Assembly (NCBI GenBank): GCA_032718865.1
Contig: JALUTQ010000007.1
Location: forward strand, 434,001-498,000
Origin: Tilletia caries
Taxonomy: Eukaryota > Basidiomycota > Exobasidiomycetes > Tilletiales > Tilletiaceae
Direction: 5' to 3'
Length of the DNA stretch: 64,000 nt
How positions within the stretch are numbered: position 1 is the stretch's first letter; each line of letters begins with the position of its first letter. The notes beneath the pieces were generated by a model. That model did not search any database, was not told where the DNA came from, and was given only the letters and a program-made list of their open reading frames with translations. Shown in pieces: positions 33,566 to 42,783 of this stretch. The translations under genes and the position numbers were made by a program.

Positions 33566-35614
33566 CTCGGGCCCAACGGTGGTTGAACGTTGTTCCCATT
33601 TTTCGCTGACACAAAAAAGCCCTCCCTCCAGGGAGGGCCTGCAAGCTCAATGAAGAATACATGCTCAATGAAGAAATCAAAGATAAGATCCATTCCATAA
33701 CATCATTCCTCCGACGCTGCCATGTCTGCATCCACAATTTGACTACTCTGTACACCCCACTGCCTATCCGCGATCCTCCTACGCTTCATCGCCTCCCTTC
33801 GCACCTCCGTAAACAGTTTTCGCCAACCTTTTTGACTTCCTGTTCTCGGCATCCTGTTTGAACAGCACCCACTCTCGTCGCACCTCCTCCCTCTTTTTCC
33901 TTCTCGATTTTTCTCCTTCGCAATCTCTCGCGCTTCGTGTGCATACAGCACACCTCCAGATTGTACAACCTTTCTCTGTCGTTCGTTCCGCTTGTGTCGT
34001 TCTTGCTGCGCCGAGGTTTGAGCTTCAAGTGCGGTTACCGCAAGTTGACCTGTGCGCGCTTGTTGCAGAGATCCTCGGATGAACCTGGACACGGAAGGGG
34101 AGAGTTCAAGACCATATCGATCCTCGATTTGTTGAGCAGATCTGGACAGCGTGCGAATAGTTCGCGGGGTCGAAGGAACACCTGGTGAGCCCGGCGGTGT
34201 GGAAAAAGAAATTGGAGGCGGCATGGATGATTGTGAAGTAGGATTGGGATACTTGGAGAGAACTTGCGTAGGGTCATAGGGGTGTATTCCTGTGCGGCGA
34301 AATCCTGTCTTGATCGTGTTTGCCTTCATCGTGTGCATGCGGATGCCGTTTAAAGCGGCCAAAAATTCGGTTTTGCTGAAATTCGTACATCCAGTCCTCG
34401 TTGCAGCATCGATTGCCTCGCGATGCCAATGCTTGTAGGGCTGGAAGACTGCAACGTCCAGAGGCTGCAAGATATGTGAGGAGTGTGGCGGCAAGCTGAA
34501 GGGGATTATTTCTTGCTGGTCGCAAAAGTCGATGAACTGTTTTTGTACAGTGTGAGCCGTGTCCGTCGAATATGAGCAGACGTTTGGATCCTTTGGTCAT
34601 TCGTCTCGTGCGATTGTTGAAGTGAACGATCCAACGCAAAGCCAAGATGTCGTCCGAATAGCCTTTGTCTGATACCGCAAGAAGAGTGTCTCCGGGCGCA
34701 GAATTGTTCGTCCATGATTCGGAATGCTGAATACCGGACATGATGACCATTGGAGAAATTGCTGATCCAGTCGCGTTGACTGCCTCGACGCAGGTAACCG
34801 TTTCGCGATTCGTTTCGCTCGCCAAGTGCGCTTCTCGCGAGGGGCAGAGCGTCACTATCCATTGTGTTCCCCCCAATTCCAACACGAAAGCCGACCTCAT
34901 CCATGTTCCAAATATCGTCCGGCAAGATTCCGTGCTGCTGGATGACCTTGCGAAGCCTTTCGTAGAACCTGAGCAATGTCGCATGATCCTGGGTCATTCG
35001 AGACAGTTTCCTGGACTTCTGTCTGACCTTGCTGAGCTCGGGGTTCCTCTTGATGAAATTCTCTACCCAGTGCGCGCCGACTGTGAGCGGCACCGTGTTT
35101 GGATCGGTGTGCGCGTCGCGCAGAATTTGATCTGCAGATGCCTGGATCAGTCGAGGACGAGCCGATATCTCCAGACCGTCGAGGATACCGATCCACGCCA
35201 AGAGCACCTTCTCCTCTGTGTCGTTCAGCTTCCGGTTGGTGGGCGCGCGCGTGCTCTTGCTTGCCTTGCCGTTGTAGCGACGAGTGAGGCGCTGCACATC
35301 GACGTTATGTTTTTCTCGCAATGGCGGAGAGATTGATCTTGCCTTCCGACTTTTTGCGCTTCTTCTACCGCGCAGAGAACGCGCTCTTCTTCTTCCTGGT
35401 ACGCTGAAGGCATTGGTGAGTTTTAAGTACCTGTTTGATGCTGTGTAGGGAATATGGATGCTGTGCGGTCTTGCCAATGTTATGGAATGGATCTCATCTT
35501 TGATTTCTTCATTGAGCATGTATTCTTCATTGAGCTTGCAGGCCCTCCCTGGAGGGAGGGCTTTTTTGTGTCAGCGAAAAATGGGAACAACGTTCAACCA
35601 CCGTTGGGCCCGAG
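33566..35614 (-). mobile_element. Pogo/Tigger-like DNA transposon with 138-bp TIRs
   Basis: The terminal inverted repeats 33566-33703 and 35477-35614 start CTCGGGCCCAACGG and differ by only about one base. A TA dinucleotide flanks each side (33564-33565, 35615-35616), as in Tc1/mariner/pogo insertions. Each TIR contains a small hairpin, AGCCCTCCC...GGGAGGGCC. The minus strand carries a DDE transposase broken by two frameshifts. Confidence 0.92.
33703..35519 (-). pseudogene. Pogo/CENP-B-type DDE transposase, two frameshifts
   Basis: Three overlapping frames (35519-34506, 34984-34274, 34494-33703) together resemble one transposase. The N-terminus has a helix-turn-helix / Tc5-type DNA-binding region (VGAHWVENFIKRNPEL). 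The DDE core shows IWNMDEVGFRVGIGG (first Asp), LLIFDGHGSHCT (second Asp) and PPHSSHILQPLDVAVF. One shift lies in a G run just after GIGG (near 34875). The other lies in an A run just after GSHCTK (near 34545). Both sit in homopolymers, so they could be real decay or sequencing slips. The C-terminus is rich in basic residues. Confidence 0.85.
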
Positions 35615-36389
35615 TAGCAGAGAGAAAGATCCTTGTCTTCGCGTTGAGTTGCAAGAAACCGCGCAGGAACGTTTTCTTCTCTCTTTCCACGTTTCCACGA
35701 CGTCTCAAATCTCAATCTACATATTACGCCGCTCATCACCAATCACCGCCACTGGTCTCTCACATCTCACAGCTACATAATTTCCCTCAAGTCATCAGCG
35801 ACTGTGATCAGTGATGGTACTTTGCGAGCACATGACCATGGGCCGATGCTCTACCCGGATGAGTTGGGCGGCGGTGGAGAAGTGCGGTATGAGGTTTTTT
35901 CAGGGGCCTCGAACGCATCCCGCATAGCGCCCTCTACATACGCCCGCCGACTCGATCCAGAAACAGGCACAAGAGTCAAGGATTCACCCTAGCCGCGTTT
36001 TTGCTCACTCGACCTAGCCCACGCGACTCAATACTGTCAAGCCTTGCGCGAGAGGCGGAGGCGTCGAACATCGCGGCCAAACAATGTCCGTCCACGTATG
36101 TATGTCCCGCAGACCGCGGTGCGATTGTCTACATCCGGCTTCGGCTTTTGCCAGAATATGTGCGTGCGCATCGGCTGACGGCTATCCTTGCGCAGCCACC
36201 TACTATCTCATCAATGGAGAATGGAGAATGGAGAATGGAGCTTCATTGATATGACAGAAATGACTTGGCGAAGTTCCTGACTCAGTACTCAGTACTCAGT
36301 CCCGTTCTCATTTTCATTTACATTGCGCCGCTGATTCTCTGCGTTTCTTTTTACGCAGAACTTCTGCTCTGCGGACCTGCGGTCGAGGC

Positions 36390-36397
36390 TATAAAAA
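36390..36397 (+). promoter_or_regulatory. TATA box of gene D (right)
   Basis: TATAAAAA lies 191 bp before the start, followed by GGGCAGCTTGCGT as before gene A. Confidence 0.6.
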
Positions 36398-36580
36398 GGG
36401 CAGCTTGCGTCAGCCAGATCCACTTTACTGACCTCTCCCTTATCCACTTCCACTTCCTTTTCCTTCTCCTTCAACCTCTTTCTCACCTCCCCTCTCAGTC
36501 TCACTTCCCCACTTCCTCACTCTCTCGCTCCCTCTGTCATCCCCTACCGCAGATTTCTAAACCAGCCAAAACCAAAAACC

Positions 36581-37425
36581 ATGCGTGCTCCTCAAGCCCT
36601 CGTCGTGCTGATTGCCTGCACCCTTGTCGCAGGACAGCCCATCAAGCAAGACCACCTCAAGCAAGTGAGTACCTTGACCGTATCCTGAACGACACGAACC
36701 CACTCCTGAGCCATTTCTCCATCTCAACAGCCCGCCGAGACCGTCCGCGACCTGAAGGAGATCGAGAGTGCCGATGCTGCTACTGTTGCTGCACGCTTCG
36801 TCTTCGATCATTTCGGGAACTCACCTGGCGAAGATACGGCTCAGGAAAAGCGGCCGCCTCTCTACCTGACTGCCCGAAAGAAACAAGGTGAGCATAACTG
36901 CTGTCTCTTTTGAGCTACGTCCCTCATGCCCATCAGCTGACGGGTGATGCAATGTCCTTTCTTCCAGCCCTTGACGTTGTCGCAAACGACTTGAGCGCCA
37001 CCGCCGACCTCGTCAAGAAGAGCACCAAGTTCAGTTTCAGTGACAAGGATTTCTTCGGGATGAGCAGCAATGGCGCTGGAGTGTCGTGGGGTCGGTCCGT
37101 TCCAGCCACCAAGGACGAGAAACGGCACGCAAATGTAGGAAACGGAAGCCCGGCTTCTTCTGGCAGCGAGGGAGCCTCCAAATTTGGCTTCGGGCCCAAC
37201 GGCGATGGAGTGCAGTGGGGTTGGTCCCCTCGAGCCATCAAGGACGACAAACGGCACGCAAATGTAGGCAACGGCAGCCCGGCTCCTTCTGGAAATGCGG
37301 GAGCCTCCGAATTTGGCTTCGGGCCCAACGGCGATGGAGTGCAGTGGGGTTCGTCCCCTCGCTCGAGCCACCAAACACGAGAAACGGTACGCAACGTCGA
37401 AGGTCTCTCAAGCCGACTCCATTAA
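36581..37425 (+). CDS. Gene D (right copy): secreted precursor with Kex2-bounded repeats
   Basis: Three exons (36581-36664, 36731-36887, 36968-37425) join in phase to about 232 residues. The signal peptide is MRAPQALVVLIACTLVAGQP. Exon 2 ends with an EKR and a RKK site. Exon 3 carries FFGMSSNGAGVSWGRS, then two near-identical units: DEKR|HANVGNGSPASSG...KFGFGPNGDGVQWGWS and DDKR|HANVGNGSPAPSG...EFGFGPNGDGVQWGSS. Each unit is about 38-42 residues from one KR site to the next, as expected if Kex2 releases them as separate peptides. A 4-bp and a 22-bp tandem duplication near the end shift the frame, giving the short tail GLSSRLH and excluding a final motif. The function is unknown. Confidence 0.8.
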
Positions 37426-37547
37426 GATCTCAAGCCGAGTCCACTAAGGTCAGGAGGAAGAAGCCCGGAGAAGCGCATCGTCCCGGAAGCAAGCCCGTTG
37501 AAACTTTTGGCTTTGGGCCCAGCGGCGAAGGTCCTGGGTGGCATTGA
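37426..37547 (+). pseudogene. Out-of-frame C-terminal motif of gene D (right)
   Basis: The tail FGFGPSGEGPGWH (ending at 37547) is in another frame from gene D. Two insertions relative to gene B explain this: CTCG duplicated at 37358-37365, and a 22-bp imperfect duplication (37406-37427 and 37428-37449). Together they add 26 bp, which is exactly the frame difference. Both arms share them. Confidence 0.75.
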
Positions 37548-39560
37548 GCATTGCTTCTTGTCAAGATGGACGATGACCTCCTGGAACGTCCTCTATCCGC
37601 ACTTGTTCTTCGCTCCGGCCGACCAAACCTCGGGTGTCCGCTGTGTCTTCGACTCCAAGCTGCGGTGCTTCGTATTTCATCCAACCTTTCTAGTTCACGT
37701 TGTGCGTGTACGACGACCACCGGTCAACTTTCTTGCGTCCGCAACCCCGCGACTTCGATCATCGCACCTCCATCTTTCTACGTCCGCCTTTCACCCTCTC
37801 GCACCTCACGCCTCACAGATCAATTCTCGACTCTGACGGCGGTCACCGCTCGCGTTGCGTTCCGGCTCGTTCGATGTACGAGACAAGTCTGTCTGGCATC
37901 ATCTCTGAACGTCTTCCGCCCGCTTATCGCCACTCTCTATCGCCACTCTCGTTTGAAATTCAATTCTCTTCTCACGCCCTGCTCTTGTTCGTCTGATGAT
38001 TTCACAGACCTTGTTCCGGACTCGTGACGTGCAATACTGTAAAAAGGATAAGCAATTCGCATGGACTTTCACTGGATGATGAGAAGCGCTGGACCTCCTT
38101 TAATCGTTGACCACACCTTAGCGCCTCAGCATGCGAGGATGAGCAACGCAAAGGTGTCCGATCGGACACGACATGCGTTCGCACGTATCTGTTTCCGCCA
38201 AGCACGTACGGAAAGCCGGCGCAAAGGCTTTGCGAGGCCGCGATATGCGGGACGGACACATCTGGCTCCCATGCTGGACAGTTGTGTTCGGAGCTCTTCA
38301 TCCGTCAGGCATCAGTTTTCTCGCTGCAAAAAGCTTCACCCGAGACCCCGAGACGAGGATGATAGAGGAACACCCTTGTTTGCTGTATTGAGAACATTCA
38401 GACTTGGATATCTCCGTCACGCGTCACGATCATTCCCAAAAGTCGGAATTCAATGGCCTGTCTACAGACATTCAAGTATCGCTACATCGCGGGGAGGGCG
38501 GCAAAAAGTCAGACATCACTCGCAAAATAGGTATCGTCCAATCTGGACTCGTCGTCCAACTCCATCCCTTTCACGTTCGAATAGCACGGACTAGAGGCAC
38601 TTTGCGGTTTGCGCTGAGGACAACTCATTTCTACAGGTTGCGCGAACGTTTCCGCGTTCACATCTCTCGGTTATGGGTGCGTTGCTTGGACGACCTCGGT
38701 GTTGACAATCTGCTCACTTTGCTTCCGAGGTCCTTGACGACTTTCCAATCTACATATACGCATCATACAGTGCACAGAACCACATCACCTCGGAGATGCA
38801 GGCTTTCTCAGCAAGGACGAAATGAAGACGGCCATCTCTCTCCGTCAGGGCAGTAGAGATTTCCCGTTCGTCCGTGATGGTCTTACATAAACGCATCATA
38901 TCTCATCATTCATCAGTCCACACAGGCACAGATCTTTCCCTAATTTCAACTACGCACTGCAGCCTGCAGGCGTGCAGAGCTGCAGTGCGTGCAGACTGCA
39001 GAGTGCAGGTAGCAGAAAGAAGGGCGGAGCCAAGCTCGGCATGCTAGCAGCGTGGCTGCATTCTCGTTCGCAGGAATGCCGCAATTCCTACTCGTTCTCA
39101 AGGTTCTCAGATCTTAGATCTAAGAACTCAGAACTCTCGAAAGACCTTCCACGCTTCCACGGTTCCATGCCAAGGCCCTCATTTCGACCAAGATTCTTCC
39201 GCCTCATTCAACTCCGTCTTCGGCGCCGGGGAGATGTCAGAGGACAGATGTCAGCGACGATTCTATCCCTAGAAACTCAGGAGCGGGTGGAACACTTTAT
39301 CCGATCGCCCTTCCGCCGTGTCCGAGGACCGAGACGAGTCGGCCGCCCTCTGCACCCTGTATTTGCCTATATATACGGCGCCTCCGCTGACACCTTTCCG
39401 CCCTCTTCTTATCCTCACCTACCCAGCCAGCTATCCAGCCGCCCACACTTCCATCCACCCCATTCACCCAACATCTCTTATTCTTCTTCCTCATCCATCC
39501 GTGAGAACAACTCATATCACTTCATACCCCCTCAATTCTACTTCCAAACAGCTGCACATC
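37548..39560. other. Conserved intergenic block between genes D and C (right arm)
   Basis: It mirrors 24325-26337 and aligns with 13819-15579. It contains the shared 3' flank of genes A, B and D and the TATA box of gene C at 39368-39375. No gene is recognised. Confidence 0.5.
39368..39375 (+). promoter_or_regulatory. TATA box of gene C (right)
   Basis: TATATATA lies 193 bp before the start codon. Confidence 0.6.
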
Positions 39561-40101
39561 ATGATGCGAGTCCTTCACCCCTTCGTCTTGCTGATCTTCC
39601 CCATCCTCGTCGCTGCTCTGCCCTTGCACGACAGCGGTGTTGTTCAGGTGAGCCAAAGCAGTACTGGTCGCACCCTTTCCACGTTACGTCTCGCTCATTG
39701 CAACGTTTCTTCCATAGGATACGGCTGCCCCGAGCAAATTGGCAGCCCGCTTTAGCTTCGATCCGTCGTTCTTCCGGTCGGTGCCCTCGGCGGCTGACCA
39801 TTCCAAAGAACATAACCCAGCCGGTGAGCACTGGCTTGCTTCCTATGGAGAGTAGACGTTTCATATATCTGATCTGATCTGATGTGATGTGATCACTTCC
39901 TCCTTTTCAGCGCCACCGCAACACCCTCACGCGCTCTCAGGATCCCTCGAGACTTCGGTCCTGAAGAAGCGCAAGAGAATTGTCAATCCTGCCACGTCGA
40001 GCTTCGCCTGGTTTCCCGACGGACAGGGACCTTCCTGGCCCAGGGCCAACCGCGACGAACAGACTGAGCCTACGACAAAGGCTGGCAAGACACTCGCTAC
40101 C

Positions 40102-40164
<63 letters not shown>

Positions 40165-40677
40165 GCTGCTGCTGCTACTGCTGCCAGCAGTGCTGAGCTG
40201 ATGGAGCGAAGCGCTGAAAAGGGCAAGGTCGGCTTGAAGCCCGTTTCGCTGCCATGCGCGCACCTCATCCCCATCAAACCCGTGCAAGGCTTCGGATGGG
40301 GCCCAAACTTCCAAGGCCCTTCGTGGCCACGATCCCTCCTCTCCTCCGTCTTCAGCTCCTCGGCCGCTGCTGGAGACATCGAGAAGCGCAATAGCCCGCA
40401 CTCGGGCAGCATCTGCTACTCGGGCAAAGAGGAACCTACTGCTTCGGAAGCCGTGGTGCCTGCCGCTGTCGGGGCAGCGTCGTCGTCGCTCACTTCGATC
40501 CCCACGACACGAAGCATCGAGGGCCTGATAGGCTCTGTCGATGAGCCCGGCCAAGGGTTCGACCCGAAGTCGTCCAAGGCCGTCTCCGCGTTCCCTTGGG
40601 GGCCTGACGGATCGGGAGCCCAGTGGCCTCGGGCGGTGACGCACATGGTCGAGAACGCGGCAAAGGAGACGCAGTGA
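39561..40677 (+). CDS. Gene C (right copy): secreted repeat-peptide precursor with polyalanine
   Basis: Three exons (39561-39647, 39718-39823, 39911-40677) give about 319 residues. The signal peptide is MMRVLHPFVLLIFPILVAAL. Motif units are SFAWFPDGQGPSWPRA, GFGWGPNFQGPSWPRS and AFPWGPDGSGAQWPRA, with dibasic sites KKRKR and IEKR. The spacer after unit 1 has 16 Ala, a Thr and 7 more Ala encoded by GCT repeats, 20 codons longer than in the left copy. Unit 1 differs from the left copy at several residues while units 2 and 3 are the same. Secretion is inferred; the function is unknown. Confidence 0.8.
40105..40185 (+). repeat. GCT trinucleotide repeat (polyalanine)
   Basis: Sixteen GCT codons, one ACT, seven GCT, one ACT, then GCT GCC, in frame in gene C. 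The left arm has only four Ala codons at this place. Confidence 0.92.
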
Positions 40678-41726
40678 ACGCTACTGCCTCCAAGAGATCT
40701 ACTGTCTGCTTCCAGCCTTTGCTGTCCCCTTCAGGCAGCGATACTTGATCTCTTCTCTCGTATCGTTCTCCCCACTTTGTTTCGAGCGACATCGAACCCG
40801 ATTCCAGAACGTTTCTTCACTTCCCAAATTCACCCGACACAAGCCATCCTCCTTGACCAAGCCTTGCTTCGCTTCCGCGAGCTGACGAGCTCCCAGGCCC
40901 GTCTTCATTCCGAAGCGCGCCTGCAGCTACATACTCGCTTCCATTCTCACCACTTTGTACTGTCTCTCACATCTCACACTGAAATTGATGTTGATGATAT
41001 GATATTCACTTGTTTGCTTACATACACTTCGACGTTTCTCACGCTCTTCACTTCATCACATCGCACTTCGAATCACCGCATTCTCCTGCGAAGCCATCCC
41101 TTTTCGAGCCGCTCCACTCCCCACGGCAAGCGGTCAGGTCAGGTCCCCTCAGTGTCTCCTCACGCCGAGTCGCAACGCGACAGCAGCAGGTAAAGGAGAA
41201 GCAAGTGACGAAGGATCGTTGCACACATATATGGATTCAGGAAACTTGGTACGAGAAAAAGAACAGAACGCAAAGCCAGAACAAGCAGCAGGGGCAGGCA
41301 GGCAAGGAATAAGAGAGGAAGAATACGGAGGAACCACAGCAGGGGGCCGAGCACATGGAACGGTCACCCCAAAAGCGAAGATAATTGAAGGCGAGACGAG
41401 ATCGAGATTGAGAGAAGCCAAGCCGGGTTGCGAGATGTTTGCAGAGCCTGTAAAGATGCAGTTCCTAGCATGTTATGTGGATCGAGGACCGAGGCGAGGG
41501 CGATACGAGGACGAGGTATACCTTGAGCCGGGGCGATTCAAGGGAGGTACATAGGAGAGAGAAGGCGCGGACCGAGGGGCGGGGCACTTTTGTTTGCTGG
41601 TGAATGCGTGAGCCGTATCCTCGCTGAAGCGTAGATCCCATTCACTTGCAAGATCGAATCCAAACGGTGCGGTACATTCGTCTCGGTCCAGACCGCCGAC
41701 CAGTCGCTCATAACACTTCCTTCCGT
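40678..41726. other. Intergenic, genes C to G (right arm)
   Basis: Conserved with 22219-23274. No gene is recognised; similarity between arms falls off past about 41420. Confidence 0.4.
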
Positions 41727-42212
41727 TCACTTCGAGCCAGACCCAGCTCCAAACGCACCCAAGATGCGCTCGCCCAAGTTCGGCGCCTTGTTGTTGTTCG
41801 ACTGTGCTTGGCCGATGGGAGTCTCCATCGCCGGTCGGCCATCGGTCAGACCGTCTGCCGCGGGGGGCTGCTGGGTGGATTCCTCCTGCGGAGAGAGAAA
41901 CAAGAGGAGACAGAACACGCGAAGAGGGTCAGTTTTGGATCTGGTTTGCTGTCATGTTTGCGTTGGGGTGGAAAGAAGGGAGGGGAAGGGATGAGGATAG
42001 GTCGGGAAGGCAAGAGGGAAAGGAAGGTAGGGAGAGTGGTCAGCCCCCCCGGTCAGCCGCGTGCATAGCCAAGCGTCCCAATCAATCCGCTCGGATCAGC
42101 AGGGAACGAACTTGACGGCAGTCTTCTCCCCCTCCCAAACCCCACCCTCTCTCTCTTGGTTCCTCGTACCTTCGCAGCGCGCGCTGTGCTGAGCTCGGAG
42201 GGCGCCCTCTCC
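41727..42212 (-). CDS. Gene G (right copy): small conserved protein, start not resolved
   Basis: The last exon is 41885-41727 (52 codons) after a CTCTCCGCAG acceptor and contains SNNNKAPNLGERILGAFGAG. An upstream exon ends at 42170 with AAG|GTACGA and contains APSELSTARAAK; its beginning is unclear. Both exons are conserved in the left arm, where the frame of the last exon is also kept open, which argues for a real protein. The family is not recognised. No signal peptide is seen in the readable part. Confidence 0.5.
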
Positions 42213-42783
42213 GATGTCTGCAGCTACTAGGGGAGGAAGGAAGAGGAAACGGGGGAAGGAGGAGGGAGAGAAACGAAAGGAAAACGACAAGAGGAAAGAG
42301 GGGGACAAGCTTCGTTGATATGGAAGGGCAACGATTTGGCTCCATCGTGAATAACACACTGAAGAAGGGAAAAGACAAAGAAAGGGAAACAGAAGATGAA
42401 GATGAAGTATTTAACAAAGGAAGGTGAAAAGAGGGGCGCCTGTACAGTATGCTAACAGCGCGCGCGCACGTAGGCGAGCGAGGATATCAAGAAAGAGGGG
42501 CCGCGGTTGGGGCTGGCGAGGAAGATCGAAAAATGCCGTCTTGTTCGTTCCCAGCGCAGAGCGGACTGGATGAGAAGCTAGGCGAATGCGCAGCGAACCG
42601 AGTTGGGGGGGGGGGGGGGCAGGAACAAAAGGGAGAGAGCAGGAATATGGAAAACCGATTGTTTTGCTCCAAGGAATGTTTGTTGTTAAGATACGCAAGG
42701 AATCGCGCCGAAAGAGTTAGGGGATTGGGGGGGTATTTGGGGGGATCTGTCCTGTTCCTTATTTGCATCACACAAAGAATAGC
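42213..42783. other. Flank between the inverted repeat and slm1
   Basis: No gene is recognised. It contains a run of 15 G bases at 42605-42619 and purine-rich sequence. Confidence 0.4.
42605..42619 (+). repeat. Homopolymer G run
   Basis: Fifteen consecutive G bases. Confidence 0.85.

Larger units (their letters stand above)
35615..42209 (+). repeat. Right arm of large inverted repeat
   Basis: It mirrors 28258-21758. The inner edge coincides with the TA at the end of the pogo-like transposon; the outer edge is the empty copia site at 42205-42209. It carries genes D, C and G in good reading order. Confidence 0.92.

Noticed and set aside
38061..38594. A 177-codon frame between genes D and C, also present on the left arm
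   Set aside because: The matching region at 14.4-14.8 kb has a different frame pattern, so the coding frame is not conserved; likely non-coding.
39937..40644. A serine-rich 235-codon frame opposite gene C
   Set aside because: The serine run is the reverse reading of the GCT alanine repeat.
13504..40677. Interpreting the peptide family as dikaritin/ustiloxin-type RiPP precursors
   Set aside because: No UstY-like (DUF3328) oxidase, tyrosinase or other tailoring gene is present, and the motif lacks the usual core tyrosine; the repeat-plus-KR layout alone does not show a RiPP.
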